From contig CP054179.1 of NCBI GenBank assembly GCA_015709615.1, positions 3,214,736 through 3,278,735 on the forward strand: a stretch of 64,000 nucleotides of DNA. The letters run 5' to 3'. The translations under genes and the position numbers were made by a program. The notes under the pieces were generated by a model. That model searched no databases. It saw only the letters and a list, made by a program, of their open reading frames with translations, and was not told the DNA's origin. Positions 27,890 through 37,162 of this stretch are shown here, in pieces (position 1 is the first letter of the stretch; each line of letters begins with the position of its first letter). The stretch is from Gammaproteobacteria bacterium. GTDB taxonomy: Bacteria; Pseudomonadota; Gammaproteobacteria; Burkholderiales; Nitrosomonadaceae.

Positions 27890-28612
27890 ATGACGGCAAC
27901 GATATTGATTGTGGAAGATGAAGCGGCCATACAGGAGTTGATTACCTATAATCTGCAGCAAGCCGGTTATGAAACGGTTTGCGCGGATAACGCCGAAAAA
28001 GCCATGGCAGTTATCAAGGCAGCCTTACCCGATTTGATTTTGCTGGATTGGATGTTGCCCGGAATGAGCGGCATTGAATTTGCGCGCGTTTTGCGGCGCG
28101 ATGACCGCACCCGGTTGATTCCGATCATCATGTTGACAGCGCGCACGCAGGAATTGGATAAGGTGACGGGATTGGAAATGGGAGCGGACGATTACATCAC
28201 CAAACCTTTTTCGTCGCGTGAATTGATCGCTCGCATCAACGCCGTGCTGCGCAGGCTGATTCCGGAAGCTTCGGACGAGGCAGTTGAAATTGACGGTTTG
28301 CGGCTTGAACCGGTTAATCATCGTGTGATGGCCGGGAATCAGGAAATTGCATTGGGACCGACGGAATATCGTTTACTGCATTTTATGATGACACATATCG
28401 AACGGGTTTATTCGCGCAGTCAATTGCTCGACCGGGTTTGGGGCGATCATGTGTTTGTCGAAGAACGCACCGTCGATGTGCATATCCGGCGATTACGCAA
28501 GGCATTGCAACCAGCGGGTAAGGATGAATGGATACAAACGGTGCGGGGCACAGGTTACCGGTTTTCCGCGCTGGCTGCGCCGCCGGTAAAAGATTCCGAT
28601 GCGGAAATTTAA
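27890..28612 (+). CDS. phoB: Phosphate regulon response regulator PhoB
   Basis: 240 residues of the OmpR/PhoB class. The receiver domain (1-120) has the acidic pair VEDE, phospho-acceptor Asp in LILLDWMLPG, Thr in MLTART and Lys in ITKPFS. The C-terminal winged helix (about 135-232) ends with RTVDVHIRRLRKAL and VRGTGYRFS. The sequence LDWMLPGMSGIEFARVLRR is close to PhoB rather than other OmpR members. It is followed by a PhoR-type kinase gene. Calling the system phosphate-responsive rests on overall similarity; no PHO box was confirmed. Confidence 0.9.
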   Translation: MTATILIVEDEAAIQELITYNLQQAGYETVCADNAEKAMAVIKAALPDLILLDWMLPGMSGIEFARVLRRDDRTRLIPIIMLTARTQELDKVTGLEMGADDYITKPFSSRELIARINAVLRRLIPEASDEAVEIDGLRLEPVNHRVMAGNQEIALGPTEYRLLHFMMTHIERVYSRSQLLDRVWGDHVFVEERTVDVHIRRLRKALQPAGKDEWIQTVRGTGYRFSALAAPPVKDSDAEI

Positions 28613-28662
28613 GCCATTCCCCAACTTTTTTCCGCGCAATCATTTTTTTCAGGATTTATTCA

Positions 28663-29970
28663 GTGTCTGATATTTGGCAACGATCTTCTAACATTCTGAT
28701 GATCATCTTTATTACCGCAGTGTTGTGGATGATTCTCGGCGGCGTGAATGCATTGATCTTTTTTGGCGTAGCGATGCTATGGATGGTATTGCATCATACC
28801 CGCCACATCGTTGCGCTGGAACGCTGGTTGCAGCTTTCCGATCATACACCGGGCAGCATCCCGGCCGGTTCCGGCGCATGGGATGATGTTTTTGCGCATT
28901 TGGCGCGCTACGTGCGTCAGCATAGCCAGAGCCGGGAATTATTGAGCCTGGCGCTGGAGCGTATGCGTAGTGTGACGTCGGCGATGCCGGATGGCATCGT
29001 CATTCTGGATGAACATGACCGGATTGAGTGGTGTAATCCGGTGGCCGAGCAACATTTGGGGATTAATCTGACATTGGATGCCGGGCAGCAAATCACTTAT
29101 CTGGTCAGGCAAATACCGTTCGTCGAGTATCTGGCTGCGCGCCAATTCAGTAATCCGCTGATTTTGAAACAAACGCGCCAGCACGGTATGATCGTTTCGT
29201 TGCAACTAGTACCGTACGGTTATAACCAGAAGCTTCTGATCAGCCGGGATATTACGCGCTTTGAGAAAATAGAAACGATGCGGCGCGATTTCATCGCCAA
29301 TGTTTCGCACGAATTGCGCACGCCGCTAACGGTGATTGGCGGATTTCTCGAAACTTTGTCAGCCGATGAAAACGTGAATAACGGCTTCAATAAGCGCGCT
29401 CTGGCTTTGATGACGGAACAAACAACCCGTATGCAGCGGCTGATCGAAGATTTGCTGATTTTATCGCGCCTGGAAAATGAACAGAGTAAAGCAAGCGAAA
29501 AGACCGTAAATGTCGTCAGCTTGTTGAACGATGTCCTGCAGGATGCCGAATCGCTCAGCTCGGGTCGCCACCAAATCAAATTAAACATTGCAACGCATGA
29601 CCAGTTGCTGGGAAGCGAGCAAGAGTTGCGTAGCGCATTTGGAAACTTGATCAGCAATGCCATCCGCTATACGCCGGATAAGGGTGAAATTACGATTAAT
29701 TGGGAGAAGCGCGCCGGGCAAGGGGTATTCTTTGTGCAGGATAGCGGTATCGGCATAGAATCGGAGCACATTCCGCGCTTAACGGAGCGTTTTTATCGTG
29801 TCGACAGCAGCCGTTCGCGAGAAACCGGCGGAACCGGATTGGGGCTGGCGATCGTCAAGCATGTGTTGAACCGGCACGAAGCGCGTCTCGAAATTACCAG
29901 CACAGTGGGAAAAGGCAGCCGGTTCACCGTCTGGTTTCCTGCCAAGCGGTTGCTGGAGGCGGATGAGTGA
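28663..29970 (+). CDS. phoR: Phosphate regulon sensor histidine kinase PhoR
   Basis: 435 residues from a GTG at 28663 with aggatt upstream; longer in-frame starts overlap phoB and are unlikely. An N-terminal hydrophobic hairpin (about 8-45) anchors it in the inner membrane without a large periplasmic domain, as in PhoR. A PAS-like region (about 95-190) is followed by the HisKA H-box (FIANVSHELRTPLTVIGGF) and an ATPase domain with the N box (GNLISNAIRYTP), G1 (VQDSGIGIE) and G2 (GTGLGLAIVKH). It should phosphorylate PhoB, with input from the phosphate transporter through PhoU elsewhere. Confidence 0.9.
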   Translation: MSDIWQRSSNILMIIFITAVLWMILGGVNALIFFGVAMLWMVLHHTRHIVALERWLQLSDHTPGSIPAGSGAWDDVFAHLARYVRQHSQSRELLSLALERMRSVTSAMPDGIVILDEHDRIEWCNPVAEQHLGINLTLDAGQQITYLVRQIPFVEYLAARQFSNPLILKQTRQHGMIVSLQLVPYGYNQKLLISRDITRFEKIETMRRDFIANVSHELRTPLTVIGGFLETLSADENVNNGFNKRALALMTEQTTRMQRLIEDLLILSRLENEQSKASEKTVNVVSLLNDVLQDAESLSSGRHQIKLNIATHDQLLGSEQELRSAFGNLISNAIRYTPDKGEITINWEKRAGQGVFFVQDSGIGIESEHIPRLTERFYRVDSSRSRETGGTGLGLAIVKHVLNRHEARLEITSTVGKGSRFTVWFPAKRLLEADE

Positions 29971-29985
29971 TTGTATTGCAATGAC

Positions 29986-30010
29986 TCACCCGCCAGAATC
30001 CGACGGGTGA
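29986..30010. terminator. Short hairpin between phoR and the convergent small gene
   Basis: tcacccg (29986-29992) pairs perfectly with cgggtga (30004-30010). No long T-run follows on either strand, so the hairpin is only a weak bidirectional terminator candidate in an 82-bp convergent gap. Confidence 0.35.
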
Positions 30011-30052
30011 ACTTCCGGTTGCGGTTTTTGATCGCCGATTACTTAGCCGGCA

Positions 30053-30436
30053 CTATCTGATTACAGTTGTATCCGGGTTATGATTGATTCTGGCTTTGTT
30101 TATAGCCCGATTTTCTTGATCGGCAGCCATTCTTTTGTGCAAATCCGCTTGCTTCAAGTATTGACGTAAAATTTTTTCGTATTCACGAACATTGGCGGAG
30201 GAATGCGATTTGATATCCTGTCCTTGCCGCCCGAAGTAGTAGGGGTGCATTTCGTATTGTTCAAGTAAGGATTTATTTTGCTGGAGCTTTACTTTTGCCT
30301 CATCGGCTAGATTTTCGTAATATTGCGCCAGTGCGGCATGATCGTTATCGTGAATGCCATCGACAGCAATTGCGGGTGTGGCAAGAAAACCAACGGCAGC
30401 TAAAAGTATAATGGAGAATGATTTTGATGCTTTCAT
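30053..30436 (-). CDS. Small periplasmic protein of unknown function
   Basis: 127 residues from ATG 30436, which has ggagggt 8 nt upstream. A signal peptide (MKASKSFSIILLAAVGFLATPAIA) gives a mature protein of about 103 residues. That part is helical and charged, with heptad-like spacing (ALAQYYENLADEAKVKLQQN and YEKILRQYLKQADLHKRMA) suggesting a helical hairpin or coiled coil. It has no cysteines and no recognised domain. It lies between phoR and lgt with its own promoter gap. Confidence 0.75.
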   Translation of the reverse strand: MKASKSFSIILLAAVGFLATPAIAVDGIHDNDHAALAQYYENLADEAKVKLQQNKSLLEQYEMHPYYFGRQGQDIKSHSSANVREYEKILRQYLKQADLHKRMAADQENRAINKARINHNPDTTVIR

Positions 30437-30606
30437 GATCAGTACCCTCCGAGGATGAATGTACGATGCCATCTTATCGTACGGGAGGGTATGTGCCTAT
30501 TGGGGAAATCTTTGTTTTTATCTAATGATTTACACTAGATGCGGCTTGGGTAATTTGATTATATGATAAGGTATTTTATTAGATGTGAATATGTTCTTGC
30601 CAATCC

Positions 30607-31443
30607 TTAATGTTTTTTACTTTTCCGCTGATTATTTCTTAAGGAAACGCCGATGTCACTAGATTTTTGCCGCTTGGACCACAGCACGACAGCAATTCCC
30701 GCCACAATCATCGGAATCGATAACCATTGACCCATCGTAATTCCGAGTGTCATTACGCCCATGAAACCGTCTTCCGGTTCGCGGAAGAATTCCGCAAATG
30801 AACGTAATACGCCGTAACCGATCATGAACATACCGGTGACCGCGCCGGTGGCGCGCGGTTTGGACGAATAAATCCAGATAAAAATAAACAACAATACGCC
30901 TTCGAGCGCGAATTGATACAACTGGGACGGATGGCGAGGGAATTCGTCGACATAAGGAAAAACCATGCCCCATGGTACATCGGTGTGCCGTCCCCACAGT
31001 TCGCCGTTGATGAAATTGCCGATGCGGCCCGCGGCTAATCCCGGTGGAATGAGCGGAGTAACGAAGTCGGTGACAGTAAGCCAGGAGAGTTTGTATTTGC
31101 GCGCCAGTAACATCATGGCGGCGAAAACGCCGAGAAAGCCGCCGTGAAACGACATGCCGCCTTCCCAAATGGCGAAAATATGCAATGGGTGTTCCAGGTA
31201 ATAACCGAATTGGTAGAACAGCACGTGCCCCAGGCGTCCGCCCAGAATCACGCCGAGCATGCCATAAAACAGGGCATCATCGAGCATTTCATAAGTAAAA
31301 GCTGATTGCGGATTGTGTTTGATGCGATACCGGCCAAGCAAAATAAAGAACGTGAAACCCAGCAAATACATCAATCCGTACCAATGAATGGAAAGCGGTC
31401 CGATAGCGATGGCAACGGGATTAATTTGCGGGTGAATGAGCAT
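30607..31443 (-). CDS. lgt: Phosphatidylglycerol--prolipoprotein diacylglyceryl transferase
   Basis: 278 residues from ATG 31443 (MLIHPQINPVAIAIG); a longer in-frame start at 31500 is not conserved. Lgt attaches diacylglycerol from phosphatidylglycerol to the lipobox cysteine of prolipoproteins, the first step of lipoprotein maturation. The Lgt signature GRIGNFINGELWGR, including the essential Arg and Asn, is present. Other conserved parts are HWYGLMYLLGF, GGRLGHVLFY and EGGMSFHGGFLG. Seven or so membrane segments are visible. The gene is divergent from ilvD over about 100 bp. Confidence 0.95.
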   Translation of the reverse strand: MLIHPQINPVAIAIGPLSIHWYGLMYLLGFTFFILLGRYRIKHNPQSAFTYEMLDDALFYGMLGVILGGRLGHVLFYQFGYYLEHPLHIFAIWEGGMSFHGGFLGVFAAMMLLARKYKLSWLTVTDFVTPLIPPGLAAGRIGNFINGELWGRHTDVPWGMVFPYVDEFPRHPSQLYQFALEGVLLFIFIWIYSSKPRATGAVTGMFMIGYGVLRSFAEFFREPEDGFMGVMTLGITMGQWLSIPMIVAGIAVVLWSKRQKSSDIGVSLRNNQRKSKKH

Positions 31444-31481
31444 AGTTTCGGCCTTATTTACGGTAAAATAGCGGACATTAT

Positions 31482-31507
31482 ACCAAGTGCGTTTGCGCAC
31501 GCTTGGT
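31482..31507. promoter_or_regulatory. Stem-loop in the lgt-ilvD divergent promoter region
   Basis: accaag pairs with cttggt and tgcg with cgca around a tttg loop, with a 2-nt bulge. It sits 36 nt before the ilvD ATG, so it may lie in the ilvD leader or act as an operator. No attenuation peptide was seen. Confidence 0.3.
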
Positions 31508-31542
31508 CATAAATTGTATTTTTATTTTATTCAGGAGCAAGC

Positions 31543-33216
31543 ATGCCAGACAATAAACGGAGCCAGATTATTACCCAAGGGACACAACACGCACCCAGCC
31601 GCGCCATGTTGCGCGCGGTCGGTTTCAGCGATGGGGATTTTAACAAGCCGATTGTCGGTGTGGCTAACGGTTATTCGACGATTACGCCGTGTAATAAAGG
31701 ATTGAACGATCTGTCATTGAAAGCCGAATCGGCGCTTAGAAAAGCAGGGGCGATGCCGCAGATGTTCGGTACCATCACGGTATCGGATGGTATTTCGATG
31801 GGCACCGAGGGCATGAAGTATTCGCTGGTGTCGCGCGAAGTGATTGCCGATTCGATCGAAACCTGCGTGCAGGGCGGAAGCATGGACGGTGTGATCGCTA
31901 TCGGCGGCTGCGACAAAAATATGCCGGGTGCGATGATCGCGATCGCGCGCATGAATGTGCCGGCGATTTTTGTTTATGGCGGCACGATCAAGCCGGGTCA
32001 CTATAAGAATCAGGATTTGACGGTGGTCAGCGTATTTGAGGCGGTAGGGCAGCACAGCGCGCATAAGATCGACGACGAGGAATTGTTGCAGATCGAACGG
32101 CATGCGTGTCCCGGTGCCGGTTCGTGCGGCGGTATGTATACCGCGAATACCATGTCGTCGGCGTTCGAAGCGATGGGTATGAGTTTGCCGTATTCTTCCA
32201 CCATGTCGGCGGAAGACGACGAGAAGCTGATCAGCGCGGGACAATCCGCCGAAGCGCTGGTCAATGCGATCAAAAAGCAAATCCTGCCGCGCGACATCAT
32301 CACGCGACAATCGATTGAAAATGCCGTGACCGTTATCATGGCGGTGGGCGGCTCCACTAATGCGATTTTGCATTTTCTGGCGATTGCGCACGCCGCCGAA
32401 GTCGAATGGCGCATAGACGATTTCGAACGGATACGCGCCAAAGTACCGGTATTGTGCGACCTGAAACCATCCGGGCGTTATGTGGCGGCCGATTTGCATC
32501 AAGCAGGCGGTATTCCGCAAGTGATGAAAATGTTGCTGAATCATGGATTGCTGCACGGCGATTGCATCACCATCAGCGGTCAAACCGTGGCGGAAGTGCT
32601 GAAGGATATTCCCGATACCCCGCGCGCCGACCAAAACGTGATCCGGCAATGGGGTAATCCGATGTACGCGCAAGGTCATCTGGCGATTCTGAAAGGCAAC
32701 CTGTCGACCGAAGGGTGCGTGGCGAAAATTTCCGGCATCAAGAATCCGAAAATTACCGGGCCTGCGCGCGTGTTCGAATCGGAAGAAACCTGTATGGTGG
32801 CCATCATGGCGCGTAAAATCCAGCCGGGTGATGTCGTGGTGATCCGCTACGAAGGTCCGAAAGGCGGCCCCGGCATGCGGGAAATGTTATCACCGACCGC
32901 TGCGCTAATCGGCGAAGGCTTGGGCGATTCCGTTGGTTTAATCACCGACGGGCGTTTCTCCGGCGGCACTTACGGCATGGTGGTCGGGCATGTTGCTCCG
33001 GAGGCTTTTGTCGGCGGTACTATCGCATTGGTGCAGGAAGGCGATTCAATCACCATCGATGCCGAGCAGCGCTTACTGCAACTGAATGTGCCGGATGACG
33101 TTTTGGCGCAGCGGCGCGCCGCCTGGCAACCGCCGCAACCGCGTTATGCGCGCGGGGTTTTGGCGAAATACGCGCAACTGGTTTCCAGCGCCAGCGCAGG
33201 TGCGATAACGGATTAG
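31543..33216 (+). CDS. ilvD: Dihydroxy-acid dehydratase
   Basis: 557 residues, ATG with aggag 5 nt upstream. IlvD dehydrates dihydroxy acids to 2-keto acids in the synthesis of valine, isoleucine, leucine and pantothenate. Three cluster cysteines are present: NGYSTITPCNKG, GGCDKNMPGAM and GAGSCGGMYTANTM. Three cysteines fit the 2Fe-2S form rather than the oxygen-fragile 4Fe-4S enzyme, reasonable for an aerobic nitrifier. The C-terminal swivelling domain has TDGRFSGGTYGMVVGHVAPEA. It is a single gene divergent from lgt. Confidence 0.95.
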   Translation: MPDNKRSQIITQGTQHAPSRAMLRAVGFSDGDFNKPIVGVANGYSTITPCNKGLNDLSLKAESALRKAGAMPQMFGTITVSDGISMGTEGMKYSLVSREVIADSIETCVQGGSMDGVIAIGGCDKNMPGAMIAIARMNVPAIFVYGGTIKPGHYKNQDLTVVSVFEAVGQHSAHKIDDEELLQIERHACPGAGSCGGMYTANTMSSAFEAMGMSLPYSSTMSAEDDEKLISAGQSAEALVNAIKKQILPRDIITRQSIENAVTVIMAVGGSTNAILHFLAIAHAAEVEWRIDDFERIRAKVPVLCDLKPSGRYVAADLHQAGGIPQVMKMLLNHGLLHGDCITISGQTVAEVLKDIPDTPRADQNVIRQWGNPMYAQGHLAILKGNLSTEGCVAKISGIKNPKITGPARVFESEETCMVAIMARKIQPGDVVVIRYEGPKGGPGMREMLSPTAALIGEGLGDSVGLITDGRFSGGTYGMVVGHVAPEAFVGGTIALVQEGDSITIDAEQRLLQLNVPDDVLAQRRAAWQPPQPRYARGVLAKYAQLVSSASAGAITD

Positions 33217-33524
33217 CCCGGAAGTGACATTCCCGACAGTGGTCAGTGGTATCAGTTCCTGGCGGAGGTGTGCTGGTTGCCGGTTAAGCTGGCTCCTCCG
33301 CCGTGAAGGAATGCTCGCTGCAATTTCGTTGTTGCGCCGGAACTAAATAATTTACCTTTAAGTCTCAGCAACGCAGTATCATCGGAGTTAGCAGCGAGCC
33401 GGTCAATGTTCGAGTCGAAGCGCGACAACGCCGTACTGCTGGTGCAAATTGACAGGAATTGCTGCAAGTCTGTTAAGTTCGGGTTAGAATATCAACCCTT
33501 TTATTATTTTTATAAGGAAGAGAT
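33217..33524. other. 308-bp region between ilvD and the cytochrome gene
   Basis: An 8-bp perfect inverted repeat (ggcggagg 33261-33268, cctccgcc 33295-33302) lies 45 bp after ilvD and could form a hairpin. A perfect TTGACA (33449-33454) with a weak -10 (gttaag, 33472-33477) may be the cytochrome promoter. No convincing gene is present, although a 71-codon frame is open on the minus strand. Confidence 0.35.
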
Positions 33525-33836
33525 ATGAAAAAAGTTTTAATTGGAGCAGTTGCTGCATCTGCCATTTTATTAGCTGGTGTTGCTCAAGCCAACGCTGATT
33601 TGGCAAAAAGTAGTGGATGTTTGAATTGCCATAATGTAGACACCAAACTGGTTGGCCCGGCTCTGAAAGATATCGCTGGTAAATACGCAGGCCAAGCTGA
33701 TGCTTCTGCATACCTGACAGATAAAATATTAAAAGGAAGTAGCGGTGTTTGGGGCACAATCCCAATGCCACCTAATGCTAACGTCAGCCCGGAAAATGCT
33801 AAAGCGTTAGCCGACTTTATTCTGACCCTGAAGTAA
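33525..33836 (+). CDS. Periplasmic cytochrome c-552 (c551/c552 family)
   Basis: 103 residues. A signal peptide of about 22 residues (MKKVLIGAVAASAILLAGVAQA) leaves a mature protein of about 81. Heme is bound by C32-L-N-C35-H36, with Met81 in IPMPPN as the sixth iron ligand. The sequence closely resembles what I recall of Nitrosomonas europaea cytochrome c-552, including GPALKDIA and the end KALADFILTLK. That protein carries electrons from the ammonia-oxidation branch to terminal oxidases in the periplasm. It is well expressed in relatives, in keeping with the strong ribosome site (aaggaagag) and the clear terminator that follows. Confidence 0.93.
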   Translation: MKKVLIGAVAASAILLAGVAQANADLAKSSGCLNCHNVDTKLVGPALKDIAGKYAGQADASAYLTDKILKGSSGVWGTIPMPPNANVSPENAKALADFILTLK

Positions 33837-33853
33837 TTCATCCTGAATTCAGG

Positions 33854-33884
33854 AAAGCCGACGCCTAACACCGTCGGCTTTTTA
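33854..33884 (+). terminator. Rho-independent terminator of the cytochrome c-552 gene
   Basis: aaagccgacg (33854-33863) pairs perfectly with cgtcggcttt (33872-33881) across an 8-nt loop and runs into ttttatttg. It begins 17 bp after the stop codon. A 14-bp perfect palindrome (tcctgaattcagga, 33841-33854) sits immediately before it. Confidence 0.9.
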
Positions 33885-33933
33885 TTTGCATCAAAACAAA
33901 ATTTGCGACAAATCCTGATTTGCTGAGGGCGTG

Positions 33934-34350
33934 ATGAAAACTCGTATTAAATGGAAAGGAAATGTCAGTTTCCTGGCGGAATCTGGCAGTGGTCATTCGG
34001 TATTGTTGGATGGTGCACCGGATGCCGGCGGACAGAATCTTGGACCGAGGCCGATGGAGATGTTGCTAATGGGGTTGGGCGGTTGCACTTCATTCGACGT
34101 GGTGCTGATTCTGAAAAAAAGCCGTCAGGACATCACCGATTGCGTCGTTGAAATCGAAGCCGAACGCGCGCCGGTCGATCCGAAAGTATTCACCGATATT
34201 CATTTGCACTTCGTTATTACTGGTCACAATCTGAATCCGCAAACGGTCGAGCGCGCCATTAATCTGTCCGCGGAGAAATATTGCTCGGCTTCCATCATGC
34301 TGAAGCAGACGGTAAACATAACGCATGATTTTGAGATCATTGCTGCTTGA
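33934..34350 (+). CDS. OsmC family protein
   Basis: 138 residues from ATG 33934 with gaggg six nt upstream. The two conserved redox cysteines of the family lie in GLGGCTSFDVV and EKYCSASIML. OsmC/Ohr proteins reduce organic hydroperoxides with Cys pairs; this one (KWKGNVSFLAESGSG start) is nearer to the YhfA subgroup, whose substrate is unknown. It is a single gene convergent with the HDOD gene. Confidence 0.88.
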   Translation: MKTRIKWKGNVSFLAESGSGHSVLLDGAPDAGGQNLGPRPMEMLLMGLGGCTSFDVVLILKKSRQDITDCVVEIEAERAPVDPKVFTDIHLHFVITGHNLNPQTVERAINLSAEKYCSASIMLKQTVNITHDFEIIAA

Positions 34351-34420
34351 TAATTCTGTGTGCCTGGCAGCGAATGGAATCATAGAGAGGTTTCAGGCTG
34401 GCAAAAAAATCACCGGCTTT

Positions 34421-35278
34421 TTATACACACAGTGCGTGTGTTAGCGAGTTGACTTCCTCTTGCGAGTTTTTGAGGATATTACTCAACGTTTCCTCGTCGG
34501 ATAATAGATCGATATTTGCGATGCTGAAACCCGTTTGATTTGAAGGTAGCATGAAAGGAGATTTGACGGGAGCCAGTTGATCGGCGAACAACAGCGTATC
34601 GCCGAGCGTGGCAGGAGGAAATGCCAGGTAACCGCGCCATAAATAAACGATATTGTCGATGATCGATTCCGGAATCGATAGCGCTTTGAGGATCGCGCTG
34701 CCGATTTTTATTTCGCACTCGAGTTCCGTTTCATCCTCCAAATCTTCGTCGCTGTTCCAGGAACTGGCTAGGCTCTCATCGACCAAGCCGGGATAATACT
34801 TTTCGCGCGCTAACAGATAGAACCAGCTGATCTCATGAATGATGCCCGCAAACATCGCGGTCTCCGGGTCTTGCTTTGTAATGCGGCGGGCGATGACTTG
34901 CGCCAGTGCAGCCACATGAGCGGAATGCTGCCATAATTGTGTCACCATTTCGCTTCGCGCTTGCGCTCCGGCAAGCTGCTGCACCACGACAGCCGTTGCT
35001 AGATTGCGCACCGTCCGCACGCCGATCAAATTCACGGCCGAACGTACATCGGTGATTCTTTTTCCCGAACGGTTGAAAACCACGGAATTGGCGATAGCGA
35101 CAACTTTGGCCGACAACAACGGCTCCAACTGTATCAATTTGATCACCATCTCAAGATTGCAATCGGGATCGTTTAAAGCACGATTAATTTTGATCGCTGC
35201 ATGCGTCGAGGTGGGAAAAATCAATCTTCCTTGCTCGACTTCGGTAGCCAACGCACTCAGTATTGCGCTTTTCTCCAT
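34421..35278 (-). CDS. HDOD domain protein
   Basis: 285 residues. An HDOD domain, a degenerate relative of HD phosphohydrolases, spans about 10-215, with NPF-like packing in LIQLEPLLSAKVVAIANSVVF and the block AAVVQQLAGAQ. The HD residues needed for hydrolysis are not all present: IHEISWFYLLA stands where HD phosphodiesterases have H-D. Such proteins are usually signalling outputs in two-component or cyclic-di-GMP networks. No regulator lies nearby. Confidence 0.83.
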   Translation of the reverse strand: MEKSAILSALATEVEQGRLIFPTSTHAAIKINRALNDPDCNLEMVIKLIQLEPLLSAKVVAIANSVVFNRSGKRITDVRSAVNLIGVRTVRNLATAVVVQQLAGAQARSEMVTQLWQHSAHVAALAQVIARRITKQDPETAMFAGIIHEISWFYLLAREKYYPGLVDESLASSWNSDEDLEDETELECEIKIGSAILKALSIPESIIDNIVYLWRGYLAFPPATLGDTLLFADQLAPVKSPFMLPSNQTGFSIANIDLLSDEETLSNILKNSQEEVNSLTHALCV

Positions 35279-35400
35279 AGTTACCCCTGTTTATTTTTGA
35301 ATCAAGGTGGATCAACGATCCGCAGTTTACTGCAAACATTTGGGAAGTAATATCGGAAAAAATGCGATGAGTTGAAGCTTTTTCTGATTCTGCTTAGGGA

Positions 35401-35530
35401 AGTTTCTGAAAAAGGTAGTGAGGGCGATGATCAGGCAAGTGAAATCAGGTGGAAAAGCGCAGTTTTCGAGTGGACAATGAGCTTTATAACCTGATTTCAA
35501 CGCAGTATCGCTGAGTGTAGCGGTTTTCTC
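35401..35530. repeat. Dispersed intergenic repeat, copy A (degenerate)
   Basis: Contains tgaaaaaggtagtgagg, caggcaagtgaaatcagg, gaaaagcgcagttttcgag, caatgagctttataacctg and caacgcagtatcgctg in the same order as the copies at 44870-44990 and 60031-60176. It lies in the 263-bp gap between the HDOD gene and lipA. The ends are worn and no clear inverted repeat remains. Confidence 0.6.
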
Positions 35531-35541
35531 GAATTTTCTTC

Positions 35542-36486
35542 TTAAAGCAAACCGGATTCGTGCGCCTGTTGGTCGGCATGATAGCTGGAGCGTACCATCG
35601 GGCCGCAGGCGGCGTGGCTGAAACCCATTTCCAGCGCGGCTTGTTCAAACACTTTAAAGCCTTCGGGCGTGACGTAGCGCATGACCGGCAGATGACCGAT
35701 GCTGGGCTGCAAATATTGCCCGATGGTCAGCATTTCCACATTGTGTTCGCGCAGGTCGCGCAAAACTTGCAGGATTTCTTCGTCGGTTTCGCCCAATCCC
35801 AGCATCAGACCGGATTTAGTCGGAATATGCGGAAATTGCGCCTTGAAGTCTTTCAGCAGTTTTAAGGAATTCGCATAGTCTGCACCGGGGCGGCATTGTT
35901 TGTACAAGCGGGGTACCGTTTCAAGATTATGGTTTAAAACATCCGGCGGGCAGGCGGCGAGTTTTTCCAGCGCCACTTCGAGACGGCCGCGGAAATCCGG
36001 TACCAAGGTTTCGATTTTAGTGTGTGGCGAATGGGCGCGTATTTCCCGGATACAATCGGCAAAATGCTGTGCGCCGCCGTCGCGTAAGTCGTCACGATCC
36101 ACGCTGGTGATGACCACATAGCGTAGTTTCATGGCACCGATCGATTGTGCCAGATGCAGCGGTTCATCGGCATCCGGCGGTTTTGGCCGGCCGTGCGAAA
36201 CATCGCAGAACGGGCAGCGGCGCGTGCATAAATCGCCCAGAATCATGAAGGTGGCGGTGCCTTTGCCGAAACACTCGCCGATGTTGGGGCAGGATGCTTC
36301 TTCGCATACGGTGTGTAGTTTATGCTCGCGCAACAGACGTTTGACTTCGTAATAATTTTCGCTGTTGGATGAGCGCACGCGAATCCACGAGGGTTTGCGC
36401 AGCAGATCGTCACGCGATTGCGGTGCTATTTTGACGGGATTGCGCGCCGTTTTGTCGGCGCCTTTTTGGCGGGTATCGGTAGTCAT
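35542..36486 (-). CDS. lipA: Lipoyl synthase
   Basis: 314 residues. This radical SAM enzyme inserts two sulfurs into protein-bound octanoyl groups to make lipoate. The auxiliary cluster motif C-x4-C-x5-C (CEEASCPNIGEC) and the radical SAM motif C-x3-C-x2-C (CTRRCPFC) are both complete. The C-terminal MVRSSYHAD, with the conserved RSSY, is also seen. It follows lipB on the same strand 4 nt downstream, so the two steps of lipoate assembly are co-expressed. Confidence 0.96.
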   Translation of the reverse strand: MTTDTRQKGADKTARNPVKIAPQSRDDLLRKPSWIRVRSSNSENYYEVKRLLREHKLHTVCEEASCPNIGECFGKGTATFMILGDLCTRRCPFCDVSHGRPKPPDADEPLHLAQSIGAMKLRYVVITSVDRDDLRDGGAQHFADCIREIRAHSPHTKIETLVPDFRGRLEVALEKLAACPPDVLNHNLETVPRLYKQCRPGADYANSLKLLKDFKAQFPHIPTKSGLMLGLGETDEEILQVLRDLREHNVEMLTIGQYLQPSIGHLPVMRYVTPEGFKVFEQAALEMGFSHAACGPMVRSSYHADQQAHESGLL

Positions 36487-36490
36487 ATAT

Positions 36491-37144
36491 TCAGTTGATT
36501 TTTCTGGTAAGAAGTGTTTCTTGTAAATGATTTGCTAGTTTTGCACCTAAAACTTCCACGCCGTCGGGAATGCCCAGATCTTTGGTTTGCGTGACTTGTA
36601 ATCCTTGGTAACCGCAAGGATTGATGTACGAAAACGGCGTTAAGTCCATATCCACATTCAGCGCGATGCCGTGGTAACAAAAGTTTTTCCGGATTTTAAG
36701 ACCCAACGATGCGATTTTGGCTTTGCCGACATACACGCCGGGCGCTTCTGTGCGGCCGGCGGCTTTGACGTGATAATCTTGCAGCACGTCGATCACGGCA
36801 TTTTCCATTTGTCTGACCAATTCGCGCACACTGAGTTTCAGGCGGCGGATGTCCAGCAACAAATACGCAATAATTTGTCCCGGCCCATGATAAGTAATCT
36901 GGCCGCCGCGATCCGTCTTAATCACCGCAATGCCATGATCGTGCAGCAGATGCTCCGGTTTTCCGGCAATGCCTTGAGTAAAAACCGGCGGGTGTTGCAA
37001 AAGCCAAATTTCATCGCGGGTTTGCTCGCTGCGGTGATGCGTAAAATCCTTCATGGCCTGCCAGGTTGTCTGGTAATCGCATAACCCCAGTGTTTTGACG
37101 ACGAAATGTTGTGGAGTGGAAACAGACAAGGATTGATTTTGCAT
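36491..37144 (-). CDS. lipB: Octanoyltransferase
   Basis: 217 residues from ATG 37144. It moves octanoate from acyl carrier protein to lipoyl domains. The signature RGGQITYHGPGQIIAYLLLD, the catalytic Lys context KIASLGLKI and the catalytic Cys in INPCGYQGLQVTQ are present. The gene lies between the YbeD-like gene and lipA, the classic ybeD-lipB-lipA order. Confidence 0.95.
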   Translation of the reverse strand: MQNQSLSVSTPQHFVVKTLGLCDYQTTWQAMKDFTHHRSEQTRDEIWLLQHPPVFTQGIAGKPEHLLHDHGIAVIKTDRGGQITYHGPGQIIAYLLLDIRRLKLSVRELVRQMENAVIDVLQDYHVKAAGRTEAPGVYVGKAKIASLGLKIRKNFCYHGIALNVDMDLTPFSYINPCGYQGLQVTQTKDLGIPDGVEVLGAKLANHLQETLLTRKIN

Positions 37145-37162
37145 CGTGAAAGAGCACAACAA

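Noticed and set aside
33252..33467. 71-codon minus-strand frame between ilvD and the cytochrome gene
   Set aside because: No ribosome site or family resemblance, and it ends in a hairpin region; treated as non-coding.
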